Origin: an uncultured Bacteroidia bacterium
GTDB taxonomy: Bacteria; Bacteroidota; Bacteroidia; Bacteroidales; Prolixibacteraceae
Direction of reading: 5' to 3'
Length of the DNA stretch: 64,000 nt
Assembly (NCBI GenBank): GCA_903897145.1
Contig: CAIUAN010000006.1
Span: 1-64,000 of the forward strand
The translations under genes and the position numbers were made by a program. This document shows, in pieces, positions 17,095 through 26,617 of this stretch; within the stretch, counting starts at the first letter, position 1, and each line of letters starts with the position of its first letter. Under the pieces are notes generated by a model. The model saw nothing but the letters and a program-made list of their open reading frames with translations, searched no databases and was not told where the DNA came from.

Positions 17095-18924
17095 ATGAAG
17101 ATTAATAACTATTTGGCTAGTTTTTGTTTGGTCTTATTGAGTTTATTTGCTTTGAATGGTTACAGTGCTCCGAAGCCTGAGCTTAAGATTAGCAAGTTAG
17201 AGCTCGGCTATCCCTGTCCTGCGATTCCATTTTATTTTCTAAAAGCTGACTTGGAATTGCCTTATCCTTCTATTATGGAAGTTGAAGTTGCTGTAAATGG
17301 TAAAACCCTCCGCTTTACGAATCTGCATAAGTCGACTGACAAAGAGGATTTAAATAAACCTGTTCTTACACATCGTCCTCCATCAGGTGCCGGCATGGCT
17401 CAAGATAATTCAATCTACAATCAGCCGTATGTGATTGGTTGGGTTAAATGGGATCCAGGAGTTAAATATGACATTAAGGTGACTGTAAGGATGAAAAAGG
17501 GCCCTTTAGCTGCTGATTCTGATTTAATATTGACTGCTGTTCAGTCTGTTGTGGCGCCAAATGTAGTTACTGGTTATGATTCGGCTTGGAAAAAATATAA
17601 GTCAGTCGTTCTTAGTGAAACGGCTGGAATTGATCGTAAGTCTGAATCCGTAGATGTTTTATTGCCATTTTATCCAGATGAGATCAAAGATTTAAAACGT
17701 GAGATTCGGGTAGTCGCTGTTGATCCCATTACACATCTTCAAACTGAAGTGGCGAGTCAAGTATATGATATTCAGGAATTCTTAACCAAAGATGATATGT
17801 CACCTGATAAGGATGGAAAGCCTACTCGGCAAATCCCTATTTGGCTACCTACTGTTACTGCCCGTGTTTCCTTTTTAGCTGATGTTCCTGCGAAGTCGAG
17901 CCGAGTTTTTCTTGTATACTACAATAATCCAAATGCGATGGCAAAGACCTATCTAACAGATCTTCGCGTGCAAGGTGAGGCTCCTGGTTTACAAATTGAT
18001 AACGACCAGATCTCTGCCACTTTACATCCGAATTCGGGTCATTTAGATCAGATTTCGTTAAAAAAACGTCCAGATTTTCCACTCTTCCACCGAAAAGAGA
18101 CCAATGGGGCCATTCATTGGAACCCTGAAATCTATGCGCCTCCTGCTCCTTGGACCCATACGTCAGATTGGAAGCCACCACAAAATGTTAAATCGATTTC
18201 AGGGCCTGTATTTGCAACAAGTGAGGAGTGGGGTAACCTGCGTGATATTCCGCAGGTTGATGCTTCTGTCCGTTATGAATTCTTTCCTGATAAACCCTAT
18301 TTTATTAGCTCATCGGTGTTGCGAATCAATCAGACCGTAAATTGTATTGCTCTTCGAAATGCCGAGATCGTTATTAAGCGTGAGTTGATTTCACACGCAG
18401 CATGGTATGATGTTATTCGGGATTCAATTATTAATTACGATATTCGTGAAATGCCCGATCTTACCGATCTCAAGATGGAAGCCGATGTTCCTTGGATCAC
18501 ATTCTACAATGAAAAGACTGGTGTGGGATTTGCTGGTATCCAATTGAGCTATTCAAATGCTGGCTTGGAATCTGCACCAAGGTTGCTTAACCCCTATTTT
18601 TACATTACTGGAGGCCCTTGGATCTACTGGTCGCGTGCCTTGTCTTTGAGTTTCTTGTCATCGAATATGCAACAAATGATTCCAGCCATGAAAGGGAATA
18701 TCTTTTCTGAGAAATGGGCGTATTTGATCTATGAAACTGCAAAAGGTGACAAACCTTGGTTGCCTGTAATTGAATTGCAGAAAAAACTTACGAACCCGCT
18801 TAGATTGCAATTAGTAGAAGAGGTTGATGACCGTGTTTCAAAATCGGTGCATGAGCTTTATATCGACAAAGGAAGCACTGGTTGGGAAGGTCGCGAGACT
18901 GGGAAGCACGCTCCCGCGAAATAG
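17095..18924 (+). CDS. Large secreted protein of unknown function, possible mutarotase-like fold
   Basis: I do not recognise this family. The protein is 609 residues from ATG 17095, which gives a clean signal peptide (MKINNYLASFCLVLLSLFAL, cleavage near YSA). The frame extends nine codons upstream to 17068, but that would bury the signal. The N-terminal 120 residues look beta-rich and Ig-like. About residues 290-330 (LQIDNDQISATLHPNSG then DQISLKKRPDFPLF) resemble the start of a galactose-mutarotase-like supersandwich, as found in many carbohydrate-active enzymes and lyases. Aromatic-rich segments (PPAPWTHTSDW, GPWIYWSRALSL) would suit sugar binding. No lipobox, so probably periplasmic or exported. 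No SusC/SusD or glycosidase genes are adjacent. A bidirectional hairpin terminator follows. Confidence 0.6.
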   Translation: MKINNYLASFCLVLLSLFALNGYSAPKPELKISKLELGYPCPAIPFYFLKADLELPYPSIMEVEVAVNGKTLRFTNLHKSTDKEDLNKPVLTHRPPSGAGMAQDNSIYNQPYVIGWVKWDPGVKYDIKVTVRMKKGPLAADSDLILTAVQSVVAPNVVTGYDSAWKKYKSVVLSETAGIDRKSESVDVLLPFYPDEIKDLKREIRVVAVDPITHLQTEVASQVYDIQEFLTKDDMSPDKDGKPTRQIPIWLPTVTARVSFLADVPAKSSRVFLVYYNNPNAMAKTYLTDLRVQGEAPGLQIDNDQISATLHPNSGHLDQISLKKRPDFPLFHRKETNGAIHWNPEIYAPPAPWTHTSDWKPPQNVKSISGPVFATSEEWGNLRDIPQVDASVRYEFFPDKPYFISSSVLRINQTVNCIALRNAEIVIKRELISHAAWYDVIRDSIINYDIREMPDLTDLKMEADVPWITFYNEKTGVGFAGIQLSYSNAGLESAPRLLNPYFYITGGPWIYWSRALSLSFLSSNMQQMIPAMKGNIFSEKWAYLIYETAKGDKPWLPVIELQKKLTNPLRLQLVEEVDDRVSKSVHELYIDKGSTGWEGRETGKHAPAK

Positions 18925-18943
18925 CTAAGGTTTGAAAAGCAAA

Positions 18944-18986
18944 AGAGGATTGAATGAAGCTGTAAACTTCATTCAATCCTCTTTTT
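18944..18986. terminator. Bidirectional terminator between convergent genes
   Basis: Perfect 16-bp stem (AGAGGATTGAATGAAG at 18944-18959, complement at 18967-18982), 7-base loop, T run on the plus side and A run on the other, placed between the secreted-protein gene and the TlpA-like gene. Confidence 0.9.
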
Positions 18987-19011
18987 GTATCTGTCAAAAT
19001 AGTACGTTGAC

Positions 19012-20436
19012 TTATTTCTTCTCCAGTAAATGGTTGAGTAATTTAAGACTTGAGTCGACATCAAGTCTTTTTGCAATGATGTGTTTGGTTGAATCAAGGA
19101 TGTAGATCACCGGTGTGCTGTATACATCGTAGTTGACTCTGAAATTGGAGGTTAGCGCAGGATCCCAAACATTGGTCCAGTCATTAAGTTTATTTTCAAG
19201 TACAAACTTCATCCAATCCTCTTTTTTATTCTGACTGCAAACAGCAAAGACCTCAATGCCTTGATCTTTTAATGGAAGATATAAATCTTTATTTAGTTGC
19301 GGAATAGCTTTCTTGCAATGACTGCAGCTAGGTTCCCAAAATACTAAAATTGTATATTTTGCGTTTAGTTGCCGAAGGCTGTAGTAATTGCCTTCTGAAT
19401 CAGGGAGTTTTAACTCCGGAGCAAGATTGCCAATTAAATTGGGTTTGGTAGATCGAACTTTCTCTTTGATTTTTTTGATAGCAGCAGTATCAAGCCATGC
19501 CACGTTTGATTTTAAAAAATAGCGTTCGGCTAGCTCAACAAAAATCTTGTCCATGCCCATCACCTCTGAAGTTAGGGACGCATTTAATCGATTCAGAGCG
19601 ATGTAATGGTATATTTCTTCATTCGCTTTTGATTTCTCAATTAAGTTAATGGTCGGCTTTAAAAATGAATCGGGTATTTGCAATAAGGTGTTCTTGAAAT
19701 AGTTGTCAATTCTATTATCAATTAGTGGCGATCTCAATAAGCCTTTCTGCGAAAAATTAAAGTTGTCCCAGTAATGGTCTTTCATAAAATTATATTTTAT
19801 TACCCATCTGATTGAATCGGCAGTCCTGCTTTTATCTGCAGTTGACGTCTCAGGTGGATTTGGAAAGATCATCGATCGAAGGAAATCTGAATAAAATGTC
19901 CCTGAATAGGCTTTGGATTTCTGATCCCAATAGTTCTCCATTTCATGATTTAGCTTTGTTAGGTCAGAAGTTATAACGATCATGGAGTCTTTGTTATTCT
20001 TATGTGCTTCCGCCTCCTTCTGCAAACGTATTTGCTTGGTTCGTTGCAAAGAGAGAAACTCTTGGTAGCTTTGAAAAGCTTCTGATTCTATTGACCCTTC
20101 AAAATTTCTTTTCGCTTGCGGCTTAAAAGAGGTTGCGATGGTGAATGTTTGATCGGAGCCTAACAAAAAATCGAAGTAATTATCCTTGTTCATATAGATC
20201 AGATAAATTCCTTCCGGTCGCTTATCCGTTTTTGTGAATAACCCAATACCTTGATGGTCTAGCTTCGTTGAATCGACTTTTAGTATTTTTGAACCGTAAT
20301 AGTTGGCTAAATAAATTGTCGAGTCTTTAATTCCATCTAAGGTTATTTTAAGTTGAAACTGCTTCTCCTCTTTTGTTTCTGCGATGACAACATGTCCCCA
20401 AATTAGCAGCGAGGTTAATAATAGTGTGATTTTCAT
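19012..20436 (-). CDS. TlpA-like thioredoxin-fold protein with DUF4369-type N-terminus
   Basis: A 474-residue exported disulfide-exchange protein. Signal peptide at 1-19 (LLLTSLLIWGHVVIA). The next ~100 residues are the beta-rich DUF4369-type domain found before TlpA domains in Bacteroidota, followed by a helical linker. The C-terminal ~140 residues form the thioredoxin domain (APELKLPDSEGNYYSLRQL) with active site PSCSHCKK near residue 370 and the cis-Pro region YSTPVIYILD. Likely a periplasmic reductase or assembly factor; its partner is not evident. A CSHC dipeptide centre, rather than CPHC or CGPC, is unremarkable in this group. It is preceded by a consensus promoter. Confidence 0.88.
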   Translation of the reverse strand: MKITLLLTSLLIWGHVVIAETKEEKQFQLKITLDGIKDSTIYLANYYGSKILKVDSTKLDHQGIGLFTKTDKRPEGIYLIYMNKDNYFDFLLGSDQTFTIATSFKPQAKRNFEGSIESEAFQSYQEFLSLQRTKQIRLQKEAEAHKNNKDSMIVITSDLTKLNHEMENYWDQKSKAYSGTFYSDFLRSMIFPNPPETSTADKSRTADSIRWVIKYNFMKDHYWDNFNFSQKGLLRSPLIDNRIDNYFKNTLLQIPDSFLKPTINLIEKSKANEEIYHYIALNRLNASLTSEVMGMDKIFVELAERYFLKSNVAWLDTAAIKKIKEKVRSTKPNLIGNLAPELKLPDSEGNYYSLRQLNAKYTILVFWEPSCSHCKKAIPQLNKDLYLPLKDQGIEVFAVCSQNKKEDWMKFVLENKLNDWTNVWDPALTSNFRVNYDVYSTPVIYILDSTKHIIAKRLDVDSSLKLLNHLLEKK

Positions 20437-20450
20437 TTGGTATTTTTTTT

Positions 20451-20480
20451 CAAATTTAATAAGTTGGGTGCAATTATCAA
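20451..20480 (-). promoter_or_regulatory. Promoter of the TlpA-like gene (TTG-N19-TAAATTTG)
   Basis: TTG at 20478-20480 and perfect TAnnTTTG at 20451-20458 on the minus strand, spaced by 19 bases; 15 bases before the start codon. Confidence 0.6.
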
Positions 20481-20603
20481 TTGTTTTTTAGGATTGATTA
20501 ACTCAAAACTGTTAGGACTATTTTTAGTTGAGGTTTATTTCCTAATTTTAACATCTAACGTAATTCAAGTTAAACACTATTTTAAATCTTCTTGATCCCG
20601 AAA

Positions 20604-23600
20604 ATGGCATCACTTAAAATTTATAAAGCATCTGCTGGATCAGGTAAAACATTTAATGTCGTACGCGAGTATTTGCGAATTGTTTTCCAGCGCCCTGGTG
20701 CTTATAAAAATATCTTAGCTGTAACTTTTACCAACAAGGCAACGGCCGAGATGAAAGATCGAATCTTAAAAGATCTTTCACTTTTGGCACAGGGAAAGAA
20801 ATCAGATCATAGGGCCTATTTAAAAGAAGAGTTTGGATACTCTGATGATCAAATTCAAGCTGTTGGCTCAAAAATACTTACTCTTATTTTGCATGACTAC
20901 TCGCGATTCTCTGTAAGTACCATTGATAGCTTTTTTCAGCGTGTCATTCGGGCTTTCTCGCGGGAGATGCGTCTTAATTCATCCTATCGCACTGAATTAG
21001 ACAACAAAAAGATACTTGAAGAGGCAATCGACCGATTATTCTTAGATATTGATGTGAATGTAGCACTTCGAAATTGGATGCTAAACTATGCTGAAGATAT
21101 GCTTAAGAGTGGGAAGGACTGGAATTTTAAAAAGGAACTTACCTCACAAGGGCAAGAGCTTTTTAATGAAGAGTTTAAATTGGTTAGTGGGACCCTTCTT
21201 GATAAACTAGCTGACAAGAATTTTCTCACGAGTTATAAGAAGAGTTTAAACGAGATTATTGACGCCTATAAGCAGCAGCTTAGCTCACTTGGGAATGCCG
21301 CTTTGGCCTTACTTCGTGAACATGGGTTATCAGCAAATCAGTTTAAATATGCAGGTTTATCCTTTGCGAATCATTTTACTAAGATTGCCAATGGTTCAAT
21401 GGAGCAACCTGGGTCTCGTGCTCTCCAAGCGTGTGATAATTTAAATGAGTGGTATAAGAGTGATATTGATCCTGCGTTAATAAGTCGTATTCAAGCAATC
21501 TATGCGATCGGGTTAAATCGATTGTTGAAAGATTCCTTGTTGCTGATCAGTACCGATGGCATCGTGGCCAATACTGCGCAGGTGATTCTAGATGATCTTT
21601 TCTCCTTTGGACTGCTCACTGACATAGCCTTGAAAGTCCAGGAGGTTTCAAAGGAGAAAAATGTGGTCTTACTAACTGATTCTACTCAGTTATTGCGAAA
21701 TATCATTACACAAAGTGATACTCCATTTGTTTATGAGAAAATGGGCTCGGTATATCGGCATTTTATGCTGGATGAGTTTCAAGATACCTCTCGAATACAA
21801 TGGTCTAATTTTAAGCCTTTGATAGAGAATTCGCTCTCAGAAGGTCATCTAAATGTCATTGTTGGCGATGTCAAGCAGTCGATATATCGTTGGAGAAATG
21901 GGGATTGGAATTTGCTTGCAACACAGATTCAACAAGACTTATCTCCTTTCCCGATTTCAACCGTTACCTTGGGAACTAATTGGAGAAGCGCAAAGAAGAT
22001 CATTGATTTTAATAATGCACTTTTTAGAGAGACTTCTCGACTAATGAATGGTAATTTCGAGTCTATGGTAACCGAGTCGGGTCATAAGCCCGAGGACCTT
22101 CCCATGATGACAGGGGTTATATCGAAGGCTTATGAAGATCATTTTCAAAAGTATTCAGGAAACATTGAGTCAGAAGGCTATGTTCGAATTGAATTTGTCG
22201 AAAAGCCTAAAAAGGCTGACCCAAACAATACAGTTGTTATTCGTAAATTAATAGTTGAGTTAGAGCGGGTTCAACGAACAGGAGTTCCTCCGAGTGATAT
22301 TGCTATCTTGGTTCGGAATAAAAAAGAGGGAACATCCATAGCCAATGCCTTATTAGAACACAAGACGCGAAATCCTGAAACTCCTTTTTGTTTCGATGTT
22401 ATCTCAAATGATACCTTGCAAATTAGCACATCTCCTAGTGTTTGCTTTCTAATTAATTTTCTAACCTTATTTGCATCTGGCGATAATGATATTTTAAAGG
22501 CAGACCTTTTATATGGCTATTATAATCTCTTAAGTCCTTTGATTTCGAGCGAATGTGTCCCCGTCTCAATGGATAAATTTCATTCTTTAGTATCTAAAGA
22601 TCGCGAGATTCCTGAGCTTTTTAAATCTTGGTTTAAGGCTGATGATCAAGGGATATATGGAGCTAAATACCTTACATTACCTTTGTTTGAGCTAACAACA
22701 CTCTTGGCTAAGAGCTTTAATCTGCATAAGATCAGCGGTGAATTAGCCTATTTAGATGCTTTTTTTGATTTAGTTCTTCAATATAGTCGAGACGAAGGGG
22801 GCAGTCTAACTGGATTCCTAGATTGGTGGGAGTCGTTTGGCAGTCAAAAGACAGTCGTCTTGGAAGAGGGTCAAAATGCGATCTCTATCTTGACTATTCA
22901 TAAATCGAAGGGGCTTGAATATCATACCGTCTTTGTTCCATTTGTAAATTGGAGCACCCTGCCTTATGCTCGATATGGAGAATCTCCTGGCCTATGGTGT
23001 CAACCTGAGCATGCTCCATTTGATGCGTTGGATGTCGTCTTTCTTCGATATGGAGGTACCCTTCCATATACCCAATTCTCTCAGGCTTACTTCAAAGAGA
23101 TGCTTTATAGCAATGTTGATAGTCTTAACCTACTTTATGTGGCATGTACGCGTGCAATTCATTCCTTGATTGCGTTTTGTCCATATACCGAGGAGATCAA
23201 AAAAACGAATGGCAATATTGCAACTTTTATTCAGTTAGCAGTTGAAAAACCTCCATTGATGGATTCACGTGATCGCCTCTCTTACATTGATCTACATGCC
23301 TCATGGAATCCTGAAACTCGAATAATTGAATTGGGTTCTTTAGAGTATATTCCTTCCGGAAAAAGTGTAAATAGGGCCACACATAAAGTTGTTCAAAGCC
23401 ACCTATTTACGGAGAAAAATACCCGTTTGAAGTTGAAAATTCATAGTGATTCTTATGTTAAACTTCGTGATGTTCATCAATCAGATCGAGTTGAACATGG
23501 TAAACTGATGCATGAGCTATTTGAACACATTACCTCAAAAAATGATGTGTCACCATCGCTTAAAAAGGCTGTTTCTGAAGGTCGAATCAATCAGTCTATA

Positions 23601-23909
23601 GCCCATGAATACGAGGATATTATATTTAATTTATTTGAAAAAGAGCCTTTTCGATCGTGGTTTAGTGGACAATGGATGGTATTAAATGAGCGCCCTATCT
23701 TGCGAGGGAAAGAGCAGCAGCATAGGCCCGATCGAGTGATGATCAAAGCTGGAGAGCTCATTGTTGTTGACTATAAGACCGGTGATCGATCTGAAAAGCA
23801 CCAGGTTCAGGTTAAAGGATATTTGAATGATTTTATCCAGATGGGCTATAAAAAGCCAAAAGGCTTTCTTTGGTATTTATCATCCAATGAACTTGTTGAA
23901 GTTGTATAA
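20604..23909 (+). CDS. AddA/RecB-like UvrD helicase fused to a PD-(D/E)XK nuclease
   Basis: A 1101-residue DNA repair motor. Walker A ASAGSGKT at about 9-16, motif Ia AVTFTNKATAEM (about 44), motif II DEFQDTSRIQW (about 389-399), motif III VGDVKQSIYRWRNGD, motif V ISILTIHKSKGLEYHTVF, motif VI LLYVACTRA, and a C-terminal RecB-type nuclease with HGKLMHELFEH, then RPDRVM and LIVVDYKTG (about 1045-1065). This is the AddA (RecB-like) subunit of a double-strand-break end-resection complex. ATG at 20604 is preferred to a TTG at 20592. The normal AddB partner is not adjacent: neighbours are a TlpA gene and the LysO pair. It converges with lysO, 7 bases between stops. Confidence 0.92.
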   Translation: MASLKIYKASAGSGKTFNVVREYLRIVFQRPGAYKNILAVTFTNKATAEMKDRILKDLSLLAQGKKSDHRAYLKEEFGYSDDQIQAVGSKILTLILHDYSRFSVSTIDSFFQRVIRAFSREMRLNSSYRTELDNKKILEEAIDRLFLDIDVNVALRNWMLNYAEDMLKSGKDWNFKKELTSQGQELFNEEFKLVSGTLLDKLADKNFLTSYKKSLNEIIDAYKQQLSSLGNAALALLREHGLSANQFKYAGLSFANHFTKIANGSMEQPGSRALQACDNLNEWYKSDIDPALISRIQAIYAIGLNRLLKDSLLLISTDGIVANTAQVILDDLFSFGLLTDIALKVQEVSKEKNVVLLTDSTQLLRNIITQSDTPFVYEKMGSVYRHFMLDEFQDTSRIQWSNFKPLIENSLSEGHLNVIVGDVKQSIYRWRNGDWNLLATQIQQDLSPFPISTVTLGTNWRSAKKIIDFNNALFRETSRLMNGNFESMVTESGHKPEDLPMMTGVISKAYEDHFQKYSGNIESEGYVRIEFVEKPKKADPNNTVVIRKLIVELERVQRTGVPPSDIAILVRNKKEGTSIANALLEHKTRNPETPFCFDVISNDTLQISTSPSVCFLINFLTLFASGDNDILKADLLYGYYNLLSPLISSECVPVSMDKFHSLVSKDREIPELFKSWFKADDQGIYGAKYLTLPLFELTTLLAKSFNLHKISGELAYLDAFFDLVLQYSRDEGGSLTGFLDWWESFGSQKTVVLEEGQNAISILTIHKSKGLEYHTVFVPFVNWSTLPYARYGESPGLWCQPEHAPFDALDVVFLRYGGTLPYTQFSQAYFKEMLYSNVDSLNLLYVACTRAIHSLIAFCPYTEEIKKTNGNIATFIQLAVEKPPLMDSRDRLSYIDLHASWNPETRIIELGSLEYIPSGKSVNRATHKVVQSHLFTEKNTRLKLKIHSDSYVKLRDVHQSDRVEHGKLMHELFEHITSKNDVSPSLKKAVSEGRINQSIAHEYEDIIFNLFEKEPFRSWFSGQWMVLNERPILRGKEQQHRPDRVMIKAGELIVVDYKTGDRSEKHQVQVKGYLNDFIQMGYKKPKGFLWYLSSNELVEVV

Positions 23910-23916
23910 AAAGCTT

Positions 23917-24525
23917 CTAAGTCCCAATGGTGAGTATAAATGTGACTAAGAATGGAACTACCAAGGTTAAGATCACACCGCTAATCACTGAGATAACCGC
24001 ATAATCTTTACCTGTAAATTTTAATATCACTGGCAAGGTGGTGTCCATAGAAGTGGCTCCACCTGAAGCAATTATTGATAGTTTTCCGAAATAATTTACG
24101 AGCATTGGTGCAAGAACGATTGTTAAGATTTCTCTAATTAAATTAGATAATAAGGCCACTAAAGCCAGCGCTTCGCCATGTAATTCGGATATTATAATGC
24201 TTGATAGGCTATAGTATCCAAGACCAGCACCTGCTGCTAGGGTCTCACGAAGAGTTAGGGACGGCAGAACAAATGAGGTCAGTGCTACTCCGCCTAAGGA
24301 TCCAATGATGATGGCAACCGGAACAAGTAGAACTTTAAGATTTAAGTTCTTAAACACCTCCCACGATTTTTTATCAATCCCTATGCTGATTCCTGAAAGG
24401 AAGATCATTGCATATAGCGTATAAGTAGTCCACTCTGAAGGTGGAGTATAACTAGATAGCTTTCCAGATAACCCAAGGATGAGGCCAATGATAAAAAAGG
24501 CAGGCATTATGATTTGTCCTCTCAT
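23917..24525 (-). CDS. lysO: LysO-family lysine exporter, C-terminal part
   Basis: A 202-residue inner-membrane protein with about six hydrophobic helices (for example MPAFFIIGLILGLSGKL, LLVPVAIIIGSLGGVAL) and the conserved central stretch GAGLGYYSLSSIIISELHG characteristic of LysO (DUF340) proteins. LysO exports L-lysine in Escherichia coli as a single ~299-residue chain; here it is split into two genes of 90 and 202 residues that together match that length. Its start codon overlaps the stop of the upstream half (ATGA, 24522-24525), a sign of coupled translation. I regard it as a genuine two-subunit form, not a frameshift, because both parts have proper ends. Confidence 0.85.
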   Translation of the reverse strand: MRGQIIMPAFFIIGLILGLSGKLSSYTPPSEWTTYTLYAMIFLSGISIGIDKKSWEVFKNLNLKVLLVPVAIIIGSLGGVALTSFVLPSLTLRETLAAGAGLGYYSLSSIIISELHGEALALVALLSNLIREILTIVLAPMLVNYFGKLSIIASGGATSMDTTLPVILKFTGKDYAVISVISGVILTLVVPFLVTFILTIGT

Positions 24526-24794
24526 TTATCTTTGAGAATTAGTTTAGATAAAAGCCAACAAATGGCAATACTTCCCGCTATAGCTCCAATGGCTATGATG
24601 ATGGCCTGAGAACCAATATGATCTAAATTACGGATAACTTTTTCATTGGATCCAGCACTAATTCCGAGTAAAAGTAACATGCAGTAGATAGCCAGGTTAA
24701 GCAATTTTAGGTTGATTAAGGCAAGTTTATCAATCTTTTGAATTGAAAATCCTACAATAATTCCTGTCACTAGAAGGGCAATTATTATACTCAT
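24522..24794 (-). CDS. LysO-family lysine exporter, N-terminal part
   Basis: A 90-residue membrane protein with three predicted helices (IIIALLVTGIIVGFSI, LLNLAIYCMLLLLGISAGS, AIIIAIGAIAGSIAICWLL). It corresponds to the first domain of single-chain LysO, including the LGISAGSNEKVIRNLDHIG stretch. It has a TATTTTTG promoter element 34 bases upstream and is translationally coupled to the larger half by a 4-base overlap. Together they presumably form one exporter; lysine as the substrate is inferred from the family. Confidence 0.82.
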   Translation of the reverse strand: MSIIIALLVTGIIVGFSIQKIDKLALINLKLLNLAIYCMLLLLGISAGSNEKVIRNLDHIGSQAIIIAIGAIAGSIAICWLLSKLILKDK

Positions 24795-24827
24795 AGCCGT
24801 TGATTGTGTTTAATGAAAACAGATATG

Positions 24828-24835
24828 CAAAAATA
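24828..24835 (-). promoter_or_regulatory. Promoter element of the lysO pair (TATTTTTG)
   Basis: Perfect TAnnTTTG on the minus strand, 34 bases before the first lysO start. Confidence 0.55.
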
Positions 24836-24925
24836 GAATAATGTAAATGTTTTTAGATGTTGGGCAAGTAATTATTTAATTGTTGAGTTTTCCGAGATTT
24901 CCTGCTCTTATCCGATGTTTTAGTT

Positions 24926-24933
24926 TACTTTTG
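24926..24933 (+). promoter_or_regulatory. Promoter element of the SulP gene (TACTTTTG)
   Basis: Perfect TAnnTTTG 21 bases before ATG 24954, implying a very short leader. Confidence 0.5.
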
Positions 24934-24953
24934 ACTAACTTATTATCTCCCTC

Positions 24954-26612
24954 ATGAATGCTATTTTTAAGCCGAAACTCTCAGTCGTCTTAAAGCAAGG
25001 CTATAGTTTTAAGATTTTTCAAAAAGATTTATTTGCTGGAATAATTGTAGGTGTTGTAGCCTTGCCGTTAGCTATTGCTTTTGCAGTAGCTTCGGGTGTT
25101 TCTCCTGAGAAGGGTTTGGTTACAGCAGTCATTGCTGGACTTATTATCTCCCTTTTGGGAGGTAGTCGATTTCAAATTGGCGGACCAACAGGTGCCTTCG
25201 TGGTGGTTGTTTATGGAGTCGTTCAGAAGTATGGTCTTGATGGATTGATGATCTCCACCATTATGGCTGGTATAATGCTTGTTGGATTTGGTTTATTGCG
25301 CTTAGGGGTGATAATTAAATATGTGCCTCATCCATTGGTGGTAGGATTTACAAGCGGTATCGCACTGATTATATTTTCGACACAAATTAAAGATGCCTTT
25401 GGTTTAAAAATAAACGAACTGCCTGCTGATTTTATAAATCAATGGATTGCATATTTTTCTCATTTTTCACAAATTAATTATACGGCATTTGGAATAACAT
25501 TGGCAACCTTGCTCATTGCTATTTATGGAGGCAAAGTTATTAAGAAAGTTCCAGGGTCCTTTTTAGCCATCGTTCTAATGACTACCGTGGTTAACTATTT
25601 TGCATTACCCGTTCAGACAATTCAATCTGTTTTTGGTGAAATTCCTAATGCTATAGCCTTTCAAACCCCGCACTTCGACTGGAGTTCACTTCGAAACTAT
25701 ATCCATCCTGCTTTTACTATTGCCATTTTAGGTGCCATAGAATCGCTTTTGTCAGCAGTGGTAGCTGATGGCATGTCAGGAGGTAGTCATCGCTCTAACA
25801 CGGAACTAATCGCTCAAGGTGTAGCCAATATATTTACTCCATTTCTAGGAGGAATACCCGCAACAGGAGCCATCGCTCGCACGGCCGCTAATATTAAGAA
25901 TGGAGCACAGACTCCTATTGCAGGAGTGGTGCATGCCCTAACTTTGCTGCTTATTATGTTGGTCTTTAGTAATTGGGCAGCTTTGATACCTATGTCTTGC
26001 TTGGCAGGAATTCTTATTGTTGTAGCCTATAATATGAGTGAATGGCGTTCTTTTATTGCCATCTTAAAAGGTTCACATTACGATATATTGGTGCTGCTAA
26101 TCACTTTTTTATTAACGGCTTTTGTTGACTTAACTATTGCAATTGAGGTTGGAATGGTTTTCTCAGCTATGTTGTTTATGCAACGGATGTCAAAATTTTC
26201 CAATATTGAAACTGTTGATATCGACAGCGATATCTTGGAGAATTACTCAAATATTCCAGTGGGAATTGATATTTATGAGATTACTGGTCCCTTCTTCTTT
26301 GGAGCAGCACAATCCTATAAAGAGACCTTGAAAGAAATTTCTGGAGGTTCGAAGGTCTTAATTCTTCGGATGCGACATGTTCCATTCGTTGATGCCACAG
26401 GGATTCGAATGTTTCAAGAAGTAATACGTGATTTTAAGATTCGAAAAGTTAAAGTAGTGCTTTCTGGTGTGCGTCCCGAGGTGAAGCAAACCCTTCTAGA
26501 TTGCGGCTTAGTGGATGTTATAGGCGCTCCGTTCGTCTGCGCAAACTTTGGGGAAGCCGTGATCAAGGCTACCGAATGCTTGGATGAAATAATTAGTAGC
26601 AAGACTCGCTAA
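24954..26612 (+). CDS. SulP family anion transporter with STAS domain
   Basis: A 552-residue inner-membrane permease of the SLC26/SulP family. The first ~400 residues hold the transport domain: DLFAGIIVGVVALPLAIAFA (about 26-45), GLISLLGGSRFQIGGPTGAF region (about 62-85), and SLLSAVVADGMSGGSHRSNTE (about 263-283) with the following GGIPATGAIARTAAN. The cytosolic STAS domain covers about 440-540 (FGAAQSYKETL, then FVDATGIRMFQEVI). Family members carry sulfate, bicarbonate or carboxylates; the substrate here is open, since neither sulfate-assimilation genes nor a carbonic anhydrase is adjacent. Confidence 0.93.
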   Translation: MNAIFKPKLSVVLKQGYSFKIFQKDLFAGIIVGVVALPLAIAFAVASGVSPEKGLVTAVIAGLIISLLGGSRFQIGGPTGAFVVVVYGVVQKYGLDGLMISTIMAGIMLVGFGLLRLGVIIKYVPHPLVVGFTSGIALIIFSTQIKDAFGLKINELPADFINQWIAYFSHFSQINYTAFGITLATLLIAIYGGKVIKKVPGSFLAIVLMTTVVNYFALPVQTIQSVFGEIPNAIAFQTPHFDWSSLRNYIHPAFTIAILGAIESLLSAVVADGMSGGSHRSNTELIAQGVANIFTPFLGGIPATGAIARTAANIKNGAQTPIAGVVHALTLLLIMLVFSNWAALIPMSCLAGILIVVAYNMSEWRSFIAILKGSHYDILVLLITFLLTAFVDLTIAIEVGMVFSAMLFMQRMSKFSNIETVDIDSDILENYSNIPVGIDIYEITGPFFFGAAQSYKETLKEISGGSKVLILRMRHVPFVDATGIRMFQEVIRDFKIRKVKVVLSGVRPEVKQTLLDCGLVDVIGAPFVCANFGEAVIKATECLDEIISSKTR

Positions 26613-26617
26613 TCTGC

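Noticed and set aside
24522-24525. Frameshift or sequencing error in lysO
   Set aside because: The two parts have proper start and stop codons overlapping as ATGA, and their lengths sum to the single-chain protein, so a natural split is more likely.
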